A stretch of DNA of 64,000 nt from Phialocephala subalpina (GCA_900073065.1 FJOG01000010.1:1688786-1752785), one strand, 5' to 3'. Counted from the stretch's first letter, positions 10,988-22,880 are shown. Notes: generated by a model not told the origin, from the letters alone. Program-made: numbers and translations.

Positions 10988-13900
10988 CTTGTCTGTGTCT
11001 TCTCCTCTGCTCAATTGAGCTCTATTGTATGCGCCCAAGTCGAAGTTGGGGCCGTAATTCTCCTTTCACTTCAACTAAAACACAACCCTCCGCGTCCTCT
11101 TCAAGAAATGTCACTGGTACCTCCCTTCGAGTTTCTTATTACCGGCAGCCAAGTAATTTGACGATTGACGTTGGTACGCGGCCCCAGTTAGAGCTTGGCT
11201 GTATGGGAAAGCTTGTGCGCCGCAACAGCTGTGTTGTAGACAAGAATTGGCGGTGCTGGGTGGATCGGTGGGTTGAGGAAGTCGCTGTCGAGATGCTGAG
11301 ACGTTTGGTGGTTGATCCTCTTCGCTTCAGATGAAAGTTAGCTCCAGACTCGTCCCACAAGTGTACAAGACGGAAGTCGACGCGAAGATGAGACAGTTTG
11401 AAGCACAAGGTGACAGAAGCTTAAACTGAGGTTCCATGGGGCTGCGCGTAGAGTTTTGTGCTTTGTGGAAAGAAGAACCGGTGGTGATGCTTGTGTGCGC
11501 TGTTTGTCTTGTCTCCAATGTCTTGTCTGTCTGCCTCGCCCCATTGACCTGATACGAGGCGACGCAGCCCGAACGCGAAGAGGCTCGTTGGTAGCAGGAT
11601 GCCAGACTTGACACTTTGCGCTGTGATGGTGCCGCAGCTGCACACGCAGAAGGCGGTCACGATCGGGTCACGATCTGGGTGCTGTGCAGTGCAGGAGGGG
11701 AATGTGAGAGGTGTTGAATGCTCCCGCAATGACGCAAGGTTTAGCGATGACAACCACAACCTCTGCGCCGGGTCCAGCAGCAGCAGCAGCAGCGCATCGT
11801 GTTTGATGCTCGACAAAATGCATGTAAAAAGAACTGGAGTACGTACTGTGGATTGTGTATGCAAGTGTTTCGTGACAAGTATGAGGCTATTCCCAGACGG
11901 TCATTCAACGTCGCATGTAGGTGTCGTTAAGTGGTGATGGTGTTTGGTCGTCAAAGATGTCGCTTCGAGAAATAGTGGACGGTACCCTGAAATGCAAAAT
12001 GCGGAATGTGGTGTTGACGAGATATGGCGAATGGATCACGGGATGTCGACTCGAGATATTCTTCGTGTTGCTGTAATACCTAAGCAATCTGCATCGTCAA
12101 ACACGAAGTCGTTCCAAGTGTTCCAAGTGTATGAAGTGTATGGGGTCCAGGTCCAGGTCCAGGTCCAGTCGTGATGTATTCGTTCCAGAGATCAGAAGTC
12201 AGAAAAGGTGGAGGACTCGGAAGTATATCTGGGAGTCAGTCGGACCAAGTAGTGCTTTTGGTATTTGGTAGTGCGCCGCAAGGAAAGAGCCGTTTGCAGG
12301 TCTTGGGCGAATTGGGGATAGGGCCCTGTTGAAGTAGATTACCTAGTGAGAAGGCGCACCGGGATGCTGGTCAAGTGAGATGGGGGGAGCCAGGGAAGCT
12401 GTTGATGGGTGGTTGATGGGTGGTTGATATCGATGGGTGAAGGTCGGGATGGACAGGTGAAGGAAGGGTTCAAGGGATCTTCAAATGTTGGTATAAACCC
12501 TGAGAATCGAAAAGAATCTGACTGCGATGAGAATGCAAAGCTGCACTCTGCGAGATACCGAGTTGGATTGCGAAATGCGCCTTGCGAGCGTTGGAGGGCA
12601 GAGAAGGCGACCCAGATCAAGCCAGGGCACACAAAACCAGATGTCCTGTACTGCACTCTGTGCTATACAAAGGTCGAACTCGATGTAACCGTTGGCACTT
12701 GGAAGGTCCCGCTCATGTATCCGTTTGCTCCTTTGTTTTAGCTCGGCTTCTCAGTGACAAGCAAGATCGGTCCTTGGTCGTGGGACTTGGCTTTCGTTGG
12801 CTTGGTGGGCAATGGTGGCACTGTTCTTGTCACTCTTGGAGGGTCTTGGATGCTGGTGGAGATGCATATTCGTACTCCTCGCTCGTCAACTCACCTCCCC
12901 TTTCCTGGCGTGGGTGAACTAAGGTTATTTGGAGGACACAGTGAGATGATGGAGTCGTCATGGGCATAACAGGACGTGCTCGTCGTCTCCGTTTGTACTC
13001 TCGTCCGCACCCAGTCACCATGCACATTCGCAGAGATACAGACAGGGCATGGGGCGCTGGGTCGAAGTACTCGTAAGCTCCCCCATCCCTTGATGTCTAC
13101 GAGGCGTGTGGGCGTCTGCTAGACTCGTAAGGTTATTACAGATGATGAGCTTATTTCATCCCCCAGCACTCGGATCCAATCCATTCAGCGCCCAGAGAAG
13201 TGGCAGACAGAATTGGCACATCGACCAGCGCTCGTTTGTGCTCGTACTCATGTTCCATTCTTCTTCTGCTCTCCAAGCCTCCAAGGACATCCAGACCACG
13301 GGTTCATGAACGGCAGCCATTCAGCATGGCTCATCGGCCTCTTCGGGGTGTCCCATTCCGCTGATGCAGCGCCCGGCGCAGTCAGCCCAGAAGCAGAGAC
13401 GCCCCCAAGAATACCCCCAGAGGCTCGCCAAACAGCTGCACAGCGCCTCCAAGCCCCCAAAATTGCTCACTAACCCATTACATAGCACGTCAGCAAGTCA
13501 GAATGCTAAAGAGGCGTCCCGCTATGAATCCCGGTGCTGCGGTTCCCGCAGACCAAGCAATTCGACACTGAGAGACCAACTTCGAGACATCAACACCTGA
13601 AATCTGAACCATGACCATCTCCAAAGCATGCATAGATAGCATATCTATGCATCACTCAGCCATTATCTTGCTCATCATCGTTTCGTCGTATGTTTGCGAA
13701 ACTGACGAGGCCTGTGGAGCCGTGGATCGCGCCCCGATGCACTTAGAGCAAATACTTTAAAAGTGCTGTACACGAATCACCAATATCTTTGGCTGGTGTT
13801 TTCTCGCACCGGTCTCTCCACCCGTCCACCTCGATTATGAAGCTTAAGTATTGACTTTTCCGGGTCTCCTCGCTGCGGATCTAACGGGAAACTTGTCACC

Positions 13901-15436
13901 GAACGTCACCGTCACAGAAATCCACATCACCCACTTCAAAGAAGAATTTAAAGTATACTCCTGGTTGGCTTGGCGAAGAGGCTTGACACCCCCGACACAT
14001 TTTCAATCTGTTTCAACCTTAACCAGATCGTCCATCAAGCAACGTACCAATTTGTTACAAGTGTCGTGCGTGTACCCTCTTCGGTTCCGAACATGGTCCC
14101 GAGGCCTTTTTTAGGAAGTTGGGTTAAGTGCAGCCGAGGAGCAGATTCACAGGCGCTGATCTTAAAGTTAAAAGTTCTAGATTTGGAAATGATTCGTACT
14201 TTCTTATGGCCACCTCATATCGAGTTTGTCACTGGTGACATATCTGTCTGGGAGCAATGATCTACCGGTGGAAGTGTTTGACAGAGACATTTTGACAAAG
14301 ATAGAGTGGTAATGTGAGACCTTCACGAAGATTTTGATGCAAGATACTCCGGACTGCACACGAGTTGTATGTCATTTCTCACATCATTCCTTCGCGAACA
14401 GAAGTATTTCTGTGCTTCCATGACACCTCGTTCATCTGTTTACTTTAACTCAAATAGTACTTTACGTTGCAGATCACGCCATTACGGTTGATTTAAACCT
14501 CATTTCTCATCCAAACAGCCGTGGCCGTTCTGGCGGGTGCCTCAGTCGCACATGAAGCATTCAATCAAAAGATGCTTGAACCAACATAAGGTTTTGAATA
14601 AATCTTCACTCGCAACCATCAATCCGATCTCCTGATCCTCGAGTGTTCACTTATCCCCTTCCCTCTCGCCATCTCCTCCTATCTCATCCCCTCTCAAGCA
14701 CTTCATCGCGCATCAACTTCCCGATCCATCCCCTCCTCATCCCTATCTAGCCTCGCTCCAAAAAAAGAGCCACGCAACCCCCGCCCCACACCCCCTCCCA
14801 GTCCAAGGGCGTTTTCGTGGCGTTTCTTGGCGCATAACCGAACCCTTAGTCCACTCAAGGGTTCGGTGTCAAAGTTTTAAGCATGATTTTTAACTTTCTT
14901 GCTGATCGCCCGCCCATTCCCGCTTTGTGACGTTCCGAGGCAACCAATTGCAAGGGTTCTCGTATTTGATACGCTGAGAAACGGGATTTGTTTCCGCGCA
15001 CATGAGAAAGGGTTTGAAAATGAAGGATGAGGATGATGAAGGTTTGGAGTCTGATCTCAGATGATGAGATGAGATAAGATGAGCAGTGTATGAGGTAGTG
15101 AGAGAAAGAGAGGATTGCGATGCGATGAGTAAGTAAGTAAACGCTGCTGGTCGGGCATCCTAGATTTGCGAGCGAGAGAGACCGACGCTGCGGTGCCCAG
15201 AAACGGCAAATTGCTCACTCACTCAAGCATTCTCTTCTGATTCCCAACGCGAATACGACACCAACGCCCAGCACACTTCCCCAAGAAAGCCAAGCAAAAC
15301 ACCATGCCGCTCAATCTTTCTCAATCGACCGAATGGGGATTCGATCAGAGGGTGAAAACTGGTAACTCAAAAGTAAGGTTTTATGGTTAATTGCATGACC
15401 GATGACCGATGAGACCGAGCGATCCGCACCAACCAC

Positions 15437-15688
15437 TCAAATCGGTGGATGAAGCTGACATGCCGTCTTCGATGGTCTTGGGATCACCTTGGAGAAAGCC
15501 AGTTGGCTTTCTTGGAGGCAATCATCCCATTCTTGCATGCCTCCACCTTGGATTTCTTGGATAAGAGGACGGGCGGAAAGAGGTGACTGGTTCTTCAGCA
15601 ACGCCACAGGGTACCAGTTGGGACCGCCAGCCTGCGCCGAGTTTGGAGCAGCGAGTAGAGTTATCTCGCGCGGCTTGGAATCACTTGG
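15437..15688 (-). CDS. Weak hypothetical small ORF
   Basis: An 83-84 codon frame starting at an ATG near 15688, inside a longer open frame that reaches 15958 on the minus strand. The start context is TTATCATGC and the product begins MPSDSKPREITLL. It has no recognised domain. Composition is less biased than in neighbouring chance frames, which is the only reason for listing it. It may be spurious. Confidence 0.2.
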   Translation of the reverse strand, partial: PSDSKPREITLLAAPNSAQAGGPNWYPVALLKNQSPLSARPLIQEIQGGGMQEWDDCLQESQLAFSKVIPRPSKTACQLHPPI

Positions 15689-18559
15689 CATGATAAATAT
15701 GCTTAAAATCTTAATTCTTTTGATTTGATTGCTTTTTCCTTCGCCAACCCGATCCAAGCATCTCGCCCTCCTTCCCATGCTTGGAATTTCTCTCTGCCTT
15801 CTGTTTGGGGAAGCGGTTACGATAGGATGCAGACACCTGACGTGAGAGAGCGGCGAGGACGGATGAGTCGGAGGAAGAGAAGATGATCTCATGTCATCCC
15901 ATCCTCTCGATTCGCACGCAAACATCTCTCGCATCGCATCCAAGCATCCTTTCCGCATATACTCTAACTTTAACCCGCAACCGTATCGTTATCTCACTCA
16001 CCCGCCCGTCGTCTATCGCACTTCCCCATTCCCTTCCCTACAAACCCGATGAGAGATCAGCTCTCCGTCCCGTGTCTTTCAACATCATCGCACATTCGCC
16101 ACAGTCTCGACCCTATCCGCTCTCTCAAGTGAACGAACGGACGGCCTGAAAAATGATCTCGACGCCGTGCCGCGTGGGGCTACCCTCCCCTTCAGATAGC
16201 GTTTGAACGATTGGAAAGCGATTGCATTTTGAGTTGACAGTAGCGGCATCCACGAAAGCTTGGGGTCCGACGCCACCAAAGCCTCTTTTCTCAGCATCGG
16301 GAACTCGTGCGCCGGGTGTCCGGACTTGTGCACTGGAGGGCTGGTTAGGATTTTTATGCTTATCTTCTGTGCTGGGAAGGATCAATAGGAAGAGGCTGGC
16401 AAGAAAAGAATGACTGGTTCGCGAATGCGAGCGAGCGAGCGAGCAAGAGGCGATGGATGGATGACCCGTGAGGTAAGAATAAGAAATGCAAGCACGTGGA
16501 TGGAATTATCCGTCGCCTACTTGCTTGCGGCTGAGGTGAGATCTGTATTCTGTGGTCACTTCATCGCGATGGATTCCTTTTCAAGACTTCGCCATCTATG
16601 CCTCCTCCATTTTACGTCAAATAAATTCATCTGTAGTCACAGGATTCAGCCTTCCGTGTGTCAAAAGTTTTGAGCAAAAGCAGCTTCCAATTTGTCAACG
16701 CTGAATTGCGAATTTACGCCTCATTCTCAGCTTCAACGCCGCATCAGGACAAATATCAGCTCGCCTTTCGCACAGGGCCCCAATTCGGGACCGCTGAATC
16801 TGCAGTGTAGGCTTGGGGGAGAAATGGAAATGCAGAAAGAGAACGGACACGATACAGCCAATCAATTCGAGCAAGAAGCTTTGCTGCAAAAGATGCGGAT
16901 TTCAAAAGCTGAGTGAGCATTATGTCAAAAGCATCCGAACGCCCCAAGTGGAAACTCAGCATACGAAGCTGCAGTCGCGGCCGCGAATGCTTCTCTCTGT
17001 GGAGCCGCAGTTGCGGTCCCGAGAATTGAAGTTCATCCCGAGAGTTGCAGCTTGCAGCTCGACGAGGAGACGGCGATTTACTTTCGAAAGTACCGACATC
17101 TGTCCACCTCAGCTGAAGTGTGTGGGGACCTGTACGCGTTGAAGATTTATTTCATCATCCATGCTTGTCTTCAAGAACTGCATTCTAGAAGCGATGATAG
17201 GTGGAGACCAGGAAATATCGCAGCCGCTTCAATTTATGGAGAGTTTGAAACTCAATCTTGACGTGTTTGATCACCGCTTCTGATCAGCTTTATCCTTCCT
17301 CTATTCTTACTCAGTTCCTTAAATACCCGAAACTCCAATAAGCTTTTCTGCTGTCCGGCCCTAACTGCAAAAATGTTCCTCAAATGATCTCCCATTCCAC
17401 ACTCTAATCTGTCCATCTCCTCTCAAGCCCACAAGCCTTCATCAATATTTCCAAGCCAATATACCTCCTACTTCTTTCCCCACCGGAACATTCCTTTTGT
17501 TCGGGTTCCTCTCAAAGCTCAGATCATTAATCCTCGCAACCACGCATTTCTCTCCTCCACTCCACCCAACCCATTCCAAATCCCCACCAAGCTCAAAGAA
17601 GAGTGGACCAAACTCGCGTCATTAACGTCGTAACAAGCTTAATTCGTGCATCTCCGCTTTGTCTTCTAGGGTTCCATGCTCAAAGCTTGGCATCCACCCC
17701 TGTCCACCCTGCTTTCCCTTGCCAGGCCGCGTCATCTGCGAAGGGCTTGGCGGCACATCGGCACACTCGGCGTTGGAACTGAGAGAGATGATCTGATAAG
17801 AGACGCCAAAGAACCCTATTGATCAATGAGGGATCTTGGCGGGGCGGAAGGGGGAGAGGACAGTTTGCAGCTGGAGCTGAGAGGGAGCTGAGGACGGCTT
17901 GAGAGGTGAAATCGATAATTTTATATGCGGTTCAGAGAACTAGTGATGATTCATTATTGAATAGAGTGCAGTATGCACAGGCAGCGATTGATATGAATGC
18001 AGATTGAAGTAACCCAATTAGATTAATACGGGAAAAAGCACTCAGGGTTGGCTGGGACGAGGCCGAAATAACCTTAAATTTCACGTGTGACCGAGAATGC
18101 TCCTTTCTTGGCACTGACGAGTTGCCCAATCATCGATCATTCAATTATGTACCTCTGACTCGGTGCCATCTGACGGCATGCTCGCTTTCTCGCTTTCAAC
18201 ACCAAACAGATGAGCCACCGCAACGCATCTCGGAAGATTATGTTTGAAGGATGAGGCGCGGGGTTCTTATTCTTATTTGGAAGCATTCGGGTCCTCGCAT
18301 CACTCTACTGGAAGAAGCTTAAGCATATTACGAGTTAAGCTTCTTTAACGATCGCTTTACGTCAAACCGCGGCTGGACTGCGGTTTCGACAGCTGATCCC
18401 GAATGAGAAAAGACATCGCATCGCCTCATGATGCAGAGGATATTCAGCCTATCGTTGTCATATATGAGATAATATGACAGTTATTGATGCAATATGAGAA
18501 GGGGCTGTTCTGTTGGGGTATTTGAGATGCTAGATGATGAGGGCGGAAGGAAGTCATCC

Positions 18560-18835
18560 TCCTCCGTCTTCGCTCCGGCGATGCAGTGAGGCTCCGCGAA
18601 TGTTTCAAAGCCGGAGATGTCAAAGTTGTCAAAGTTGACGGCAGGCCATGCAATTGTATGCTTCCTCAAATACAACACTGGACGATTACATCGATTTTGA
18701 TTTTCGATCGAATTGTTCTTGATGCAGATAGAGGACGTGAACATTCTCCGTCCTCGCTCCGCGCTTCACTGATGTTCCGCGGATGCTTCGAAGAACCGAC
18801 GCTGGCGATATCTCATGCTGTCAAAGTTGACCGAT
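18560..18835. repeat. Diverged direct duplication upstream of the Fe-ADH gene
   Basis: Two segments of about 80-90 bp (18560-18640 and 18745-18835) share an ordered set of blocks. These are a TCCGTC-TTCGCTCCG/CTCGCTCCG block, GTTCCGCG/GCTCCGCG-AATG/GATG, and TGTCAAAGTTGAC, which in the first copy is itself doubled (GTCAAAGTTGTCAAAGTTGAC). The function is unknown; it could be promoter architecture for the gene starting at 19082 or an old duplication. Confidence 0.4.
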
Positions 18836-19081
18836 ACGGCCCTTACAGAGCAATGCACTTTTGCTTCCAAAGGGGAATGGAATGCGATGACGATGTTTCC
18901 ACAAGTGATTGGTCAAGAGTACGAGGATTATGGTGGCAGTTCCTGCCTCGCTCCGAGCGCTTTCTGAGCCTTGTATATACTCGAGTATCTTGGCAGCATT
19001 CATTTCGAGGCTCTCCTCCCATCGGTATTGAATTTGAACGCTTTATATTGAACCTCACTTGATCACTTCGTGCCTCTCATC

Positions 19082-20455
19082 ATGTCTCAAGAAACACTCC
19101 GTCAAGCATTCCCAGACAAAGCTACCCCGCTCGTCGGCTTTGGCATTCCGTTCACCGAATCTTGTGCAAAGCATGTCGAACGATTCAAAGCTTCAAGAGT
19201 CTATCTCATAGCAGGAAAGACGTTGACAGAGAAGACGAGCTTCACTTCCGATCTTCAGGATGCTCTTGGTTCGAAAGTGGTGAAGACGAGAGTGGGGATA
19301 ACACCTCACACACTCATGTCTGAAGTCCTCGAGATTGTTGAGGAGTGCAGAAGTCTGAATGTCGACTGTATCGTGACTTTGGGTGGTGGCAGTTTAAGCG
19401 ATGCAGCGAAAGTCATCACATTCGTACGTATCCCTTCTCTTCTCCCCTCTTCCTTTTTTCTCTTCTCCCTTCTTCCTCTTTCTCTTCAACCCACCCTACC
19501 CACTACTTTTTTCTTCCTGCATCCCTAACAAACTCAGGCTCTCGTAAACAATGTCTCAACCCAATCCGAACTCGTCAAACTCCCTCATCTCGGCGGAGAT
19601 GGAACAGCTGCTCTCCTGCCAGCTACAGCGCCTACCGTACCTATCATTTGTATCCCGACGACATTGTCAGGCGGCGAATACTCCACCTACGCCGGAGTAA
19701 CCGACCACCTGACAGGAGAAAAAGTCCAATTCTGTCCTCCCATCGCTTCTCCGGATCTCATTATATTGTCTGGGGAACTGGCTTGTTCTACTCCCCTAGA
19801 CATCTGGCTTCAAAGTGGAATGAGGGCTGTTGATCACTGTATCGAAACTCTTGCTTCCCTCAAATCAACGGCCGAAGTGGATGAGTCTGTCACCAAATCA
19901 TTGAAATGCCTCATCCCAGGCCTCTTGAACGCCAAAGCCAACGCCGGTAAACCAGGAAGGAAAGAAGACGAAATCAAAGCACGACAAGAATGCCAAATCG
20001 GTGTCATGCACGCAATGCTCTTCCTCCATCGGAAGGTAGCTTGTGGCGCCTCTCACGGAATCGGCCATATGCTAGGTCCCATGTTCCACGTCGGACATGG
20101 GGAAACTTCTTGTATCCTACTTCCTGCTGCTTGCAAGTGGAATGCTATTCACGGTGGGGAGGAGATTCGGGCGAGGCAGCAATTGATGAAGGATGCGTTA
20201 TGGAGTATGACGGAAGCGAGAGAGAGATTCGAAAAGGAAGGGCTGAAGGAGGAGAGTGAGGGAGTCGATGAACTCTTGGATGTTGTGGTCAGAGAGCTGG
20301 GGCTGAAGAGGAGATTAAGTGAAGTTGGGGTCACGGAGAGGAAAGATCTTGAAAGGCTGGCGGAAGCAAGTCTGAGAGATCTATTCTTGGTCACCAACGC
20401 GGTACCGATCACGACGAAAGAGCAAGTGCTTGAGATTCTAGAGATGTGTGCCTGA
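19082..20455 (+). CDS. Iron-containing alcohol dehydrogenase / maleylacetate reductase-like enzyme
   Basis: Two exons with one intron (19424-19537, 114 nt, GTACGT donor, CTAAC branch, CAG acceptor), giving 419 residues. The NAD(P)-binding GGGSLSDAAK loop is at about 101-110. A PTTLSGGE turn follows, then the SGMRAVDHCIE helix (H214) and the HGIGHMLG...VGHGE segment that carries the two later metal-ligand histidines. In classical Fe-ADHs the first helix reads GMDALTHAIE and its Asp is a metal ligand. Here that position is Arg, and the only nearby Asp is immediately before H214. Maleylacetate reductases and many fungal paralogues also deviate here. It is probably a soluble NAD(P)H-dependent oxidoreductase acting on an aldehyde, ketone or maleylacetate; the substrate is unknown. 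It stands alone and marks the left edge of the small-protein array. Confidence 0.88.
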
Positions 20456-20774
20456 ATTCTGATTGCCGGGCGGTCTTGTGAGTTCTCATCGGGTCAGCGC
20501 TTTTATAGAAATGAAATTTCGTCTATGCAGAGGCATGAATCAAATGCAACTTCTTCATCCTCAGCGTCTACTCTTCAGTCTTGATATAATATTCAAGACT
20601 CACGTTGAACCCTCGGCTTTCTGAATAATGATCTTCGTGAATCAAAGATTCGGTCCCATAACTATTATAAAATCTCTACTATTTTCATCGTTTCGCACCA
20701 GATTCCATTCATCTCCAAGCACTCGAGTCCAACACCATCATACCTATCTTTCTAATACACAAAGCGAACATTAA

Positions 20775-20945
20775 ATGGCGAACCAGGAGACTTCCACAAA
20801 TCCCCGTCACACGCAAAAGCACTACCATCTTCAATGCAAGCTCTGTAAGCTTCCCGCAACACAGCCTCCTTGCAACTGCAACAAGTTTGAGATGAAGACT
20901 GTACCAAGGTGCTGCAACTGCGAGGTCTTGAAGGTCAAAGGTTAA
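20775..20945 (+). CDS. Array member 1: 56-residue HxH/CxxC/CxC protein
   Basis: A short complete ORF starting ATG at 20775 (context TTAAATGG). It shows H16-Y-H18, C21xxC24, C33-N-C35 and a final VPRCCNC block (C46, C47, C49). This is the ordered plan seen in the other array members (HxH, CxxC, CxC, VPxxCxxC) in its shortest form, with the hydrophobic N-I-F element before CxC replaced by PP. Eight to nine Cys/His ligands in 56 residues suggest one or two bound zinc ions. I know of no named family. There is no signal peptide or membrane segment. It is first in a series of same-strand paralogues that begins about 300 bp after the Fe-ADH gene. Confidence 0.6.
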   Translation: MANQETSTNPRHTQKHYHLQCKLCKLPATQPPCNCNKFEMKTVPRCCNCEVLKVKG

Positions 20946-21245
20946 GGGTTAAGGGAATCAGAGAGTTGTCAGGTGCGAAGGTTGTGAATGAGCGGCTTGG
21001 AGATTGTGAGAGTACAAAGAGGAGATACGTGTGCTTGATAGCTTGGGGTTTGTATGGCTGGAACATTTATACACTCCTATATTATTACATTTATACGTTA
21101 AAATTTGCGTCTAAGATCATTTTATAGCATTTAAGTGATTGAACTCGGTTCAAAGTTCAAACTCAAACTGCGCCTCAAGTAATCTTCATCCCCCAGTACA
21201 GCAACCACGAAGACCCACTCCCAATCTCTCATCACCTAGACCAAG

Positions 21246-21986
21246 ATGTCGAACCATGCCACCAGATTCTCCATTAGTCTAGCTCCTCCTCCTCCGCCTC
21301 TCTACGTTATCAACCACATTCATAGAGATGGCTATTGCAACTACTGTGAGGAACTCGTGCAGGAGAATCTATATGAATGCTCTTGTGTTGGAACCACATC
21401 CGTAACCAGCGTAACCAAAATTAATCTAATAACTCGAGTATAATCTAGAGTGTATAGATTAGATTAGATTAGATTATAAGTAGCCAAATTCCAAATAATC
21501 TAGAGTTTTGATTAGATTATCCTTTGATTATACTCTAGATTATTTAGATTATCCACGTAATACTTATAAAATAAAAGTTTTTAAATTACTTCTAATTAAT
21601 TTTTGCTATATTATATTATAAATTATAATAGCGCATGTATTATATATATTGTCTAAGGATAGGAGCAGAGCTCCCTTATATGCAGCCTATATAAAGCAGG
21701 AGGCTAAGAGGCACGTGGCTTAATACCACGTGATTACAGCCTTAAGAGATGAGGCTGAACCTCATTCTAATACTTTTGATAGAAGGCATGTAATACTCTA
21801 ATAACTTGAGTATACTCTAAATTATTAGATTAGATTTAGATTAGATTTTGAGTAGACTATATTTCATTAGATTAGATTTAGAGTAACAGAGTATAATCTA
21901 ATCTAATCTAATCAATATTCACGCTGTCCGTAACCTTTCTCCTTTTCTATTTGTCTGGTCCCTGTTGGAAATGTGCTCCAAGATAG
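21246..21986 (+). pseudogene. Array member 2, split by a MITE
   Basis: Starts MSNHATRF at 21246, with a poly-Pro patch, H24-I-H26, C31xxC34, N-L-Y-E-C45-S-C47-V-G, then the frame runs into a 520-bp insertion at 21407-21926. After the insertion, from 21935, the same reading frame resumes as a phenylalanine/leucine-rich stretch, then LSGPCWKCAPR and a stop at 21984-21986. Taking one copy of the 8-bp target duplication out brings the two parts into a single frame, and the distal part supplies exactly the missing late GPCxxC element found in its neighbours. As it stands, translation ends inside the element after 65 residues. This member was therefore an intact gene of about 70 residues before the insertion. 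Confidence 0.72.
21407..21926. mobile_element. 520-bp hAT-like MITE
   Basis: Flanked by a perfect 8-bp direct repeat TCCGTAAC (21399-21406 and 21927-21934). Ends are inverted: the left starts CAGCGTAACC and the right complement starts CAGCGTGAAT. Subterminal zones are rich in ATCTAATCTAATC/GATTAGATTAG runs in opposite orientations. The element is AT-rich and has no coding capacity. An 8-bp target duplication with CAG-starting termini is typical of the hAT superfamily. The core contains a CACGTGG...CCACGTG inverted pair near 21713-21733. It interrupts array member 2. Confidence 0.8.
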
Positions 21987-22231
21987 ACTGAGGATTCGGA
22001 CTCAGAGGGGTCAGGGGATGGTATGGATGCAGGGATTGGAGAGCTAGATCTGAATGGAGAAGAGGGGATATGATGGTGATGTGAGTGGATGTTGAGGGCA
22101 AAACGGTCCATGAATGTACAAGAACAGTTTCAAACGTCTGACTTCCAATCGCTTTTCAAATTGCTTCAACTTAAGATCATATCTTCGCCATAACAACACT
22201 TGAGCTATTTCAACTCGGCAAGATCCAGAAA

Positions 22232-22564
22232 ATGGGTAACTTCATCTCCAAAGGTTCAACGAAAGCCACGCCGCAAATTCCTAAATCGCCGCCTCCGATT
22301 CCATATCCCGCTCAACCACCAACCCTAAAAGACTCCAACAACATTCATCGCAGCCTCACCTGCAGATACTGCAACGCGATCATCAAGCAGAACATCTACA
22401 ACTGAACATGCGTTGGGAAGTCCCGTCAGGGATTGGGAATGACGACGATATCATTCTACGTTCCTGGACCTTGTTAGGAGTGTCGTCTAGATACTGTGGA
22501 TAATATCTCTGGAATCGGGATAAGATTTGGACAGAGAAGATACTCTGAACTCTGGCGGCCATAA
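22232..22564 (+). pseudogene. Array member 3 with two in-frame stops
   Basis: Begins MGNFISKGS (an N-myristoylation-like start: Gly2, Ser6, Lys7), then a Pro-rich linker, H39, C44xxC47 and N-I-Y-N. A TGA stop (22403-22405) falls at codon 58, exactly where member 4 has the first Cys of its CxC pair; T-C60 follows. After the stop the frame continues with the family element FYVPGPC, then a TAG (22475-22477), then ECR. Everything except the two stops follows the family plan, so this is a young pseudogene rather than chance sequence. The frame finally closes at 22562-22564, beyond where relatives end. An intron or readthrough that would skip the stops is not evident. Confidence 0.65.
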
Positions 22565-22880
22565 GACTGAAGTCAGGGAATCAGTCATGGTTGTCAAAGG
22601 AACGGACATTCAGAATTGTTCGGCATATTGGTCAGGCGGCGAGTGAATGCGAAGTTGGGTGAAAACGAAGTTAATCATAATACTAGGCTCAACCTCGTCA
22701 ACGTCAAGTAAATGAATAATCTAAAGTACTACTCTTCATCTCAAATATAAGATCCTTCACATGCAGTATTCGATGCTCAACTCTTTTCTCAGGCTCCCTC
22801 TAATTTGGTGGCCTTAAACCTTCAGCTCTGAGCTCCCAGACCGAGACTTGAAAACATCTGAACAACCAAATTCCACAGCC

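Larger units (their letters stand above)
10988..19081. other. 8.1-kb stretch without a supported gene, upstream of the regulator
   Basis: The 5' side of the Gti1/Pac2-type gene and of the Fe-ADH gene. I see no convincing protein gene apart from one weak ORF (15437-15688, listed separately). It contains a CAG run near 11775-11795, GTCCAG repeats near 12147-12171, TGGGTGGTTGA repeats near 12400-12430, pyrimidine-rich tracts at 14640-14800, and GATGAG-rich DNA at 15020-15090. A diverged direct duplication lies at about 18560-18640 and 18745-18835. Long upstream regions are common for Gti1/Pac2-family and other developmental regulators, so it may hold regulatory DNA, a long 5' UTR or ncRNAs. Confidence 0.45.

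Noticed and set aside
10988..11038. 17-residue N-terminal extension of the Gti1/Pac2 protein
   Set aside because: The extended frame starts on TTG; the family domain starts at the ATG at 10987.
19345..19833. 162-codon ORF overlapping the Fe-ADH intron
   Set aside because: It is the shadow frame across the spliced intron of the Fe-ADH gene.
21430..21926. GATTAGATTAGATT runs as interstitial telomere repeats
   Set aside because: The unit TTAGAT differs from TTAGGG, and the runs sit in inverted arrangement inside an element with a defined TSD, so they are MITE subterminal repeats.
22403..22405. TGA as selenocysteine codon
   Set aside because: Fungi in general lack the machinery, and a second TAG stop lies 70 bases further on; pseudogene is simpler.
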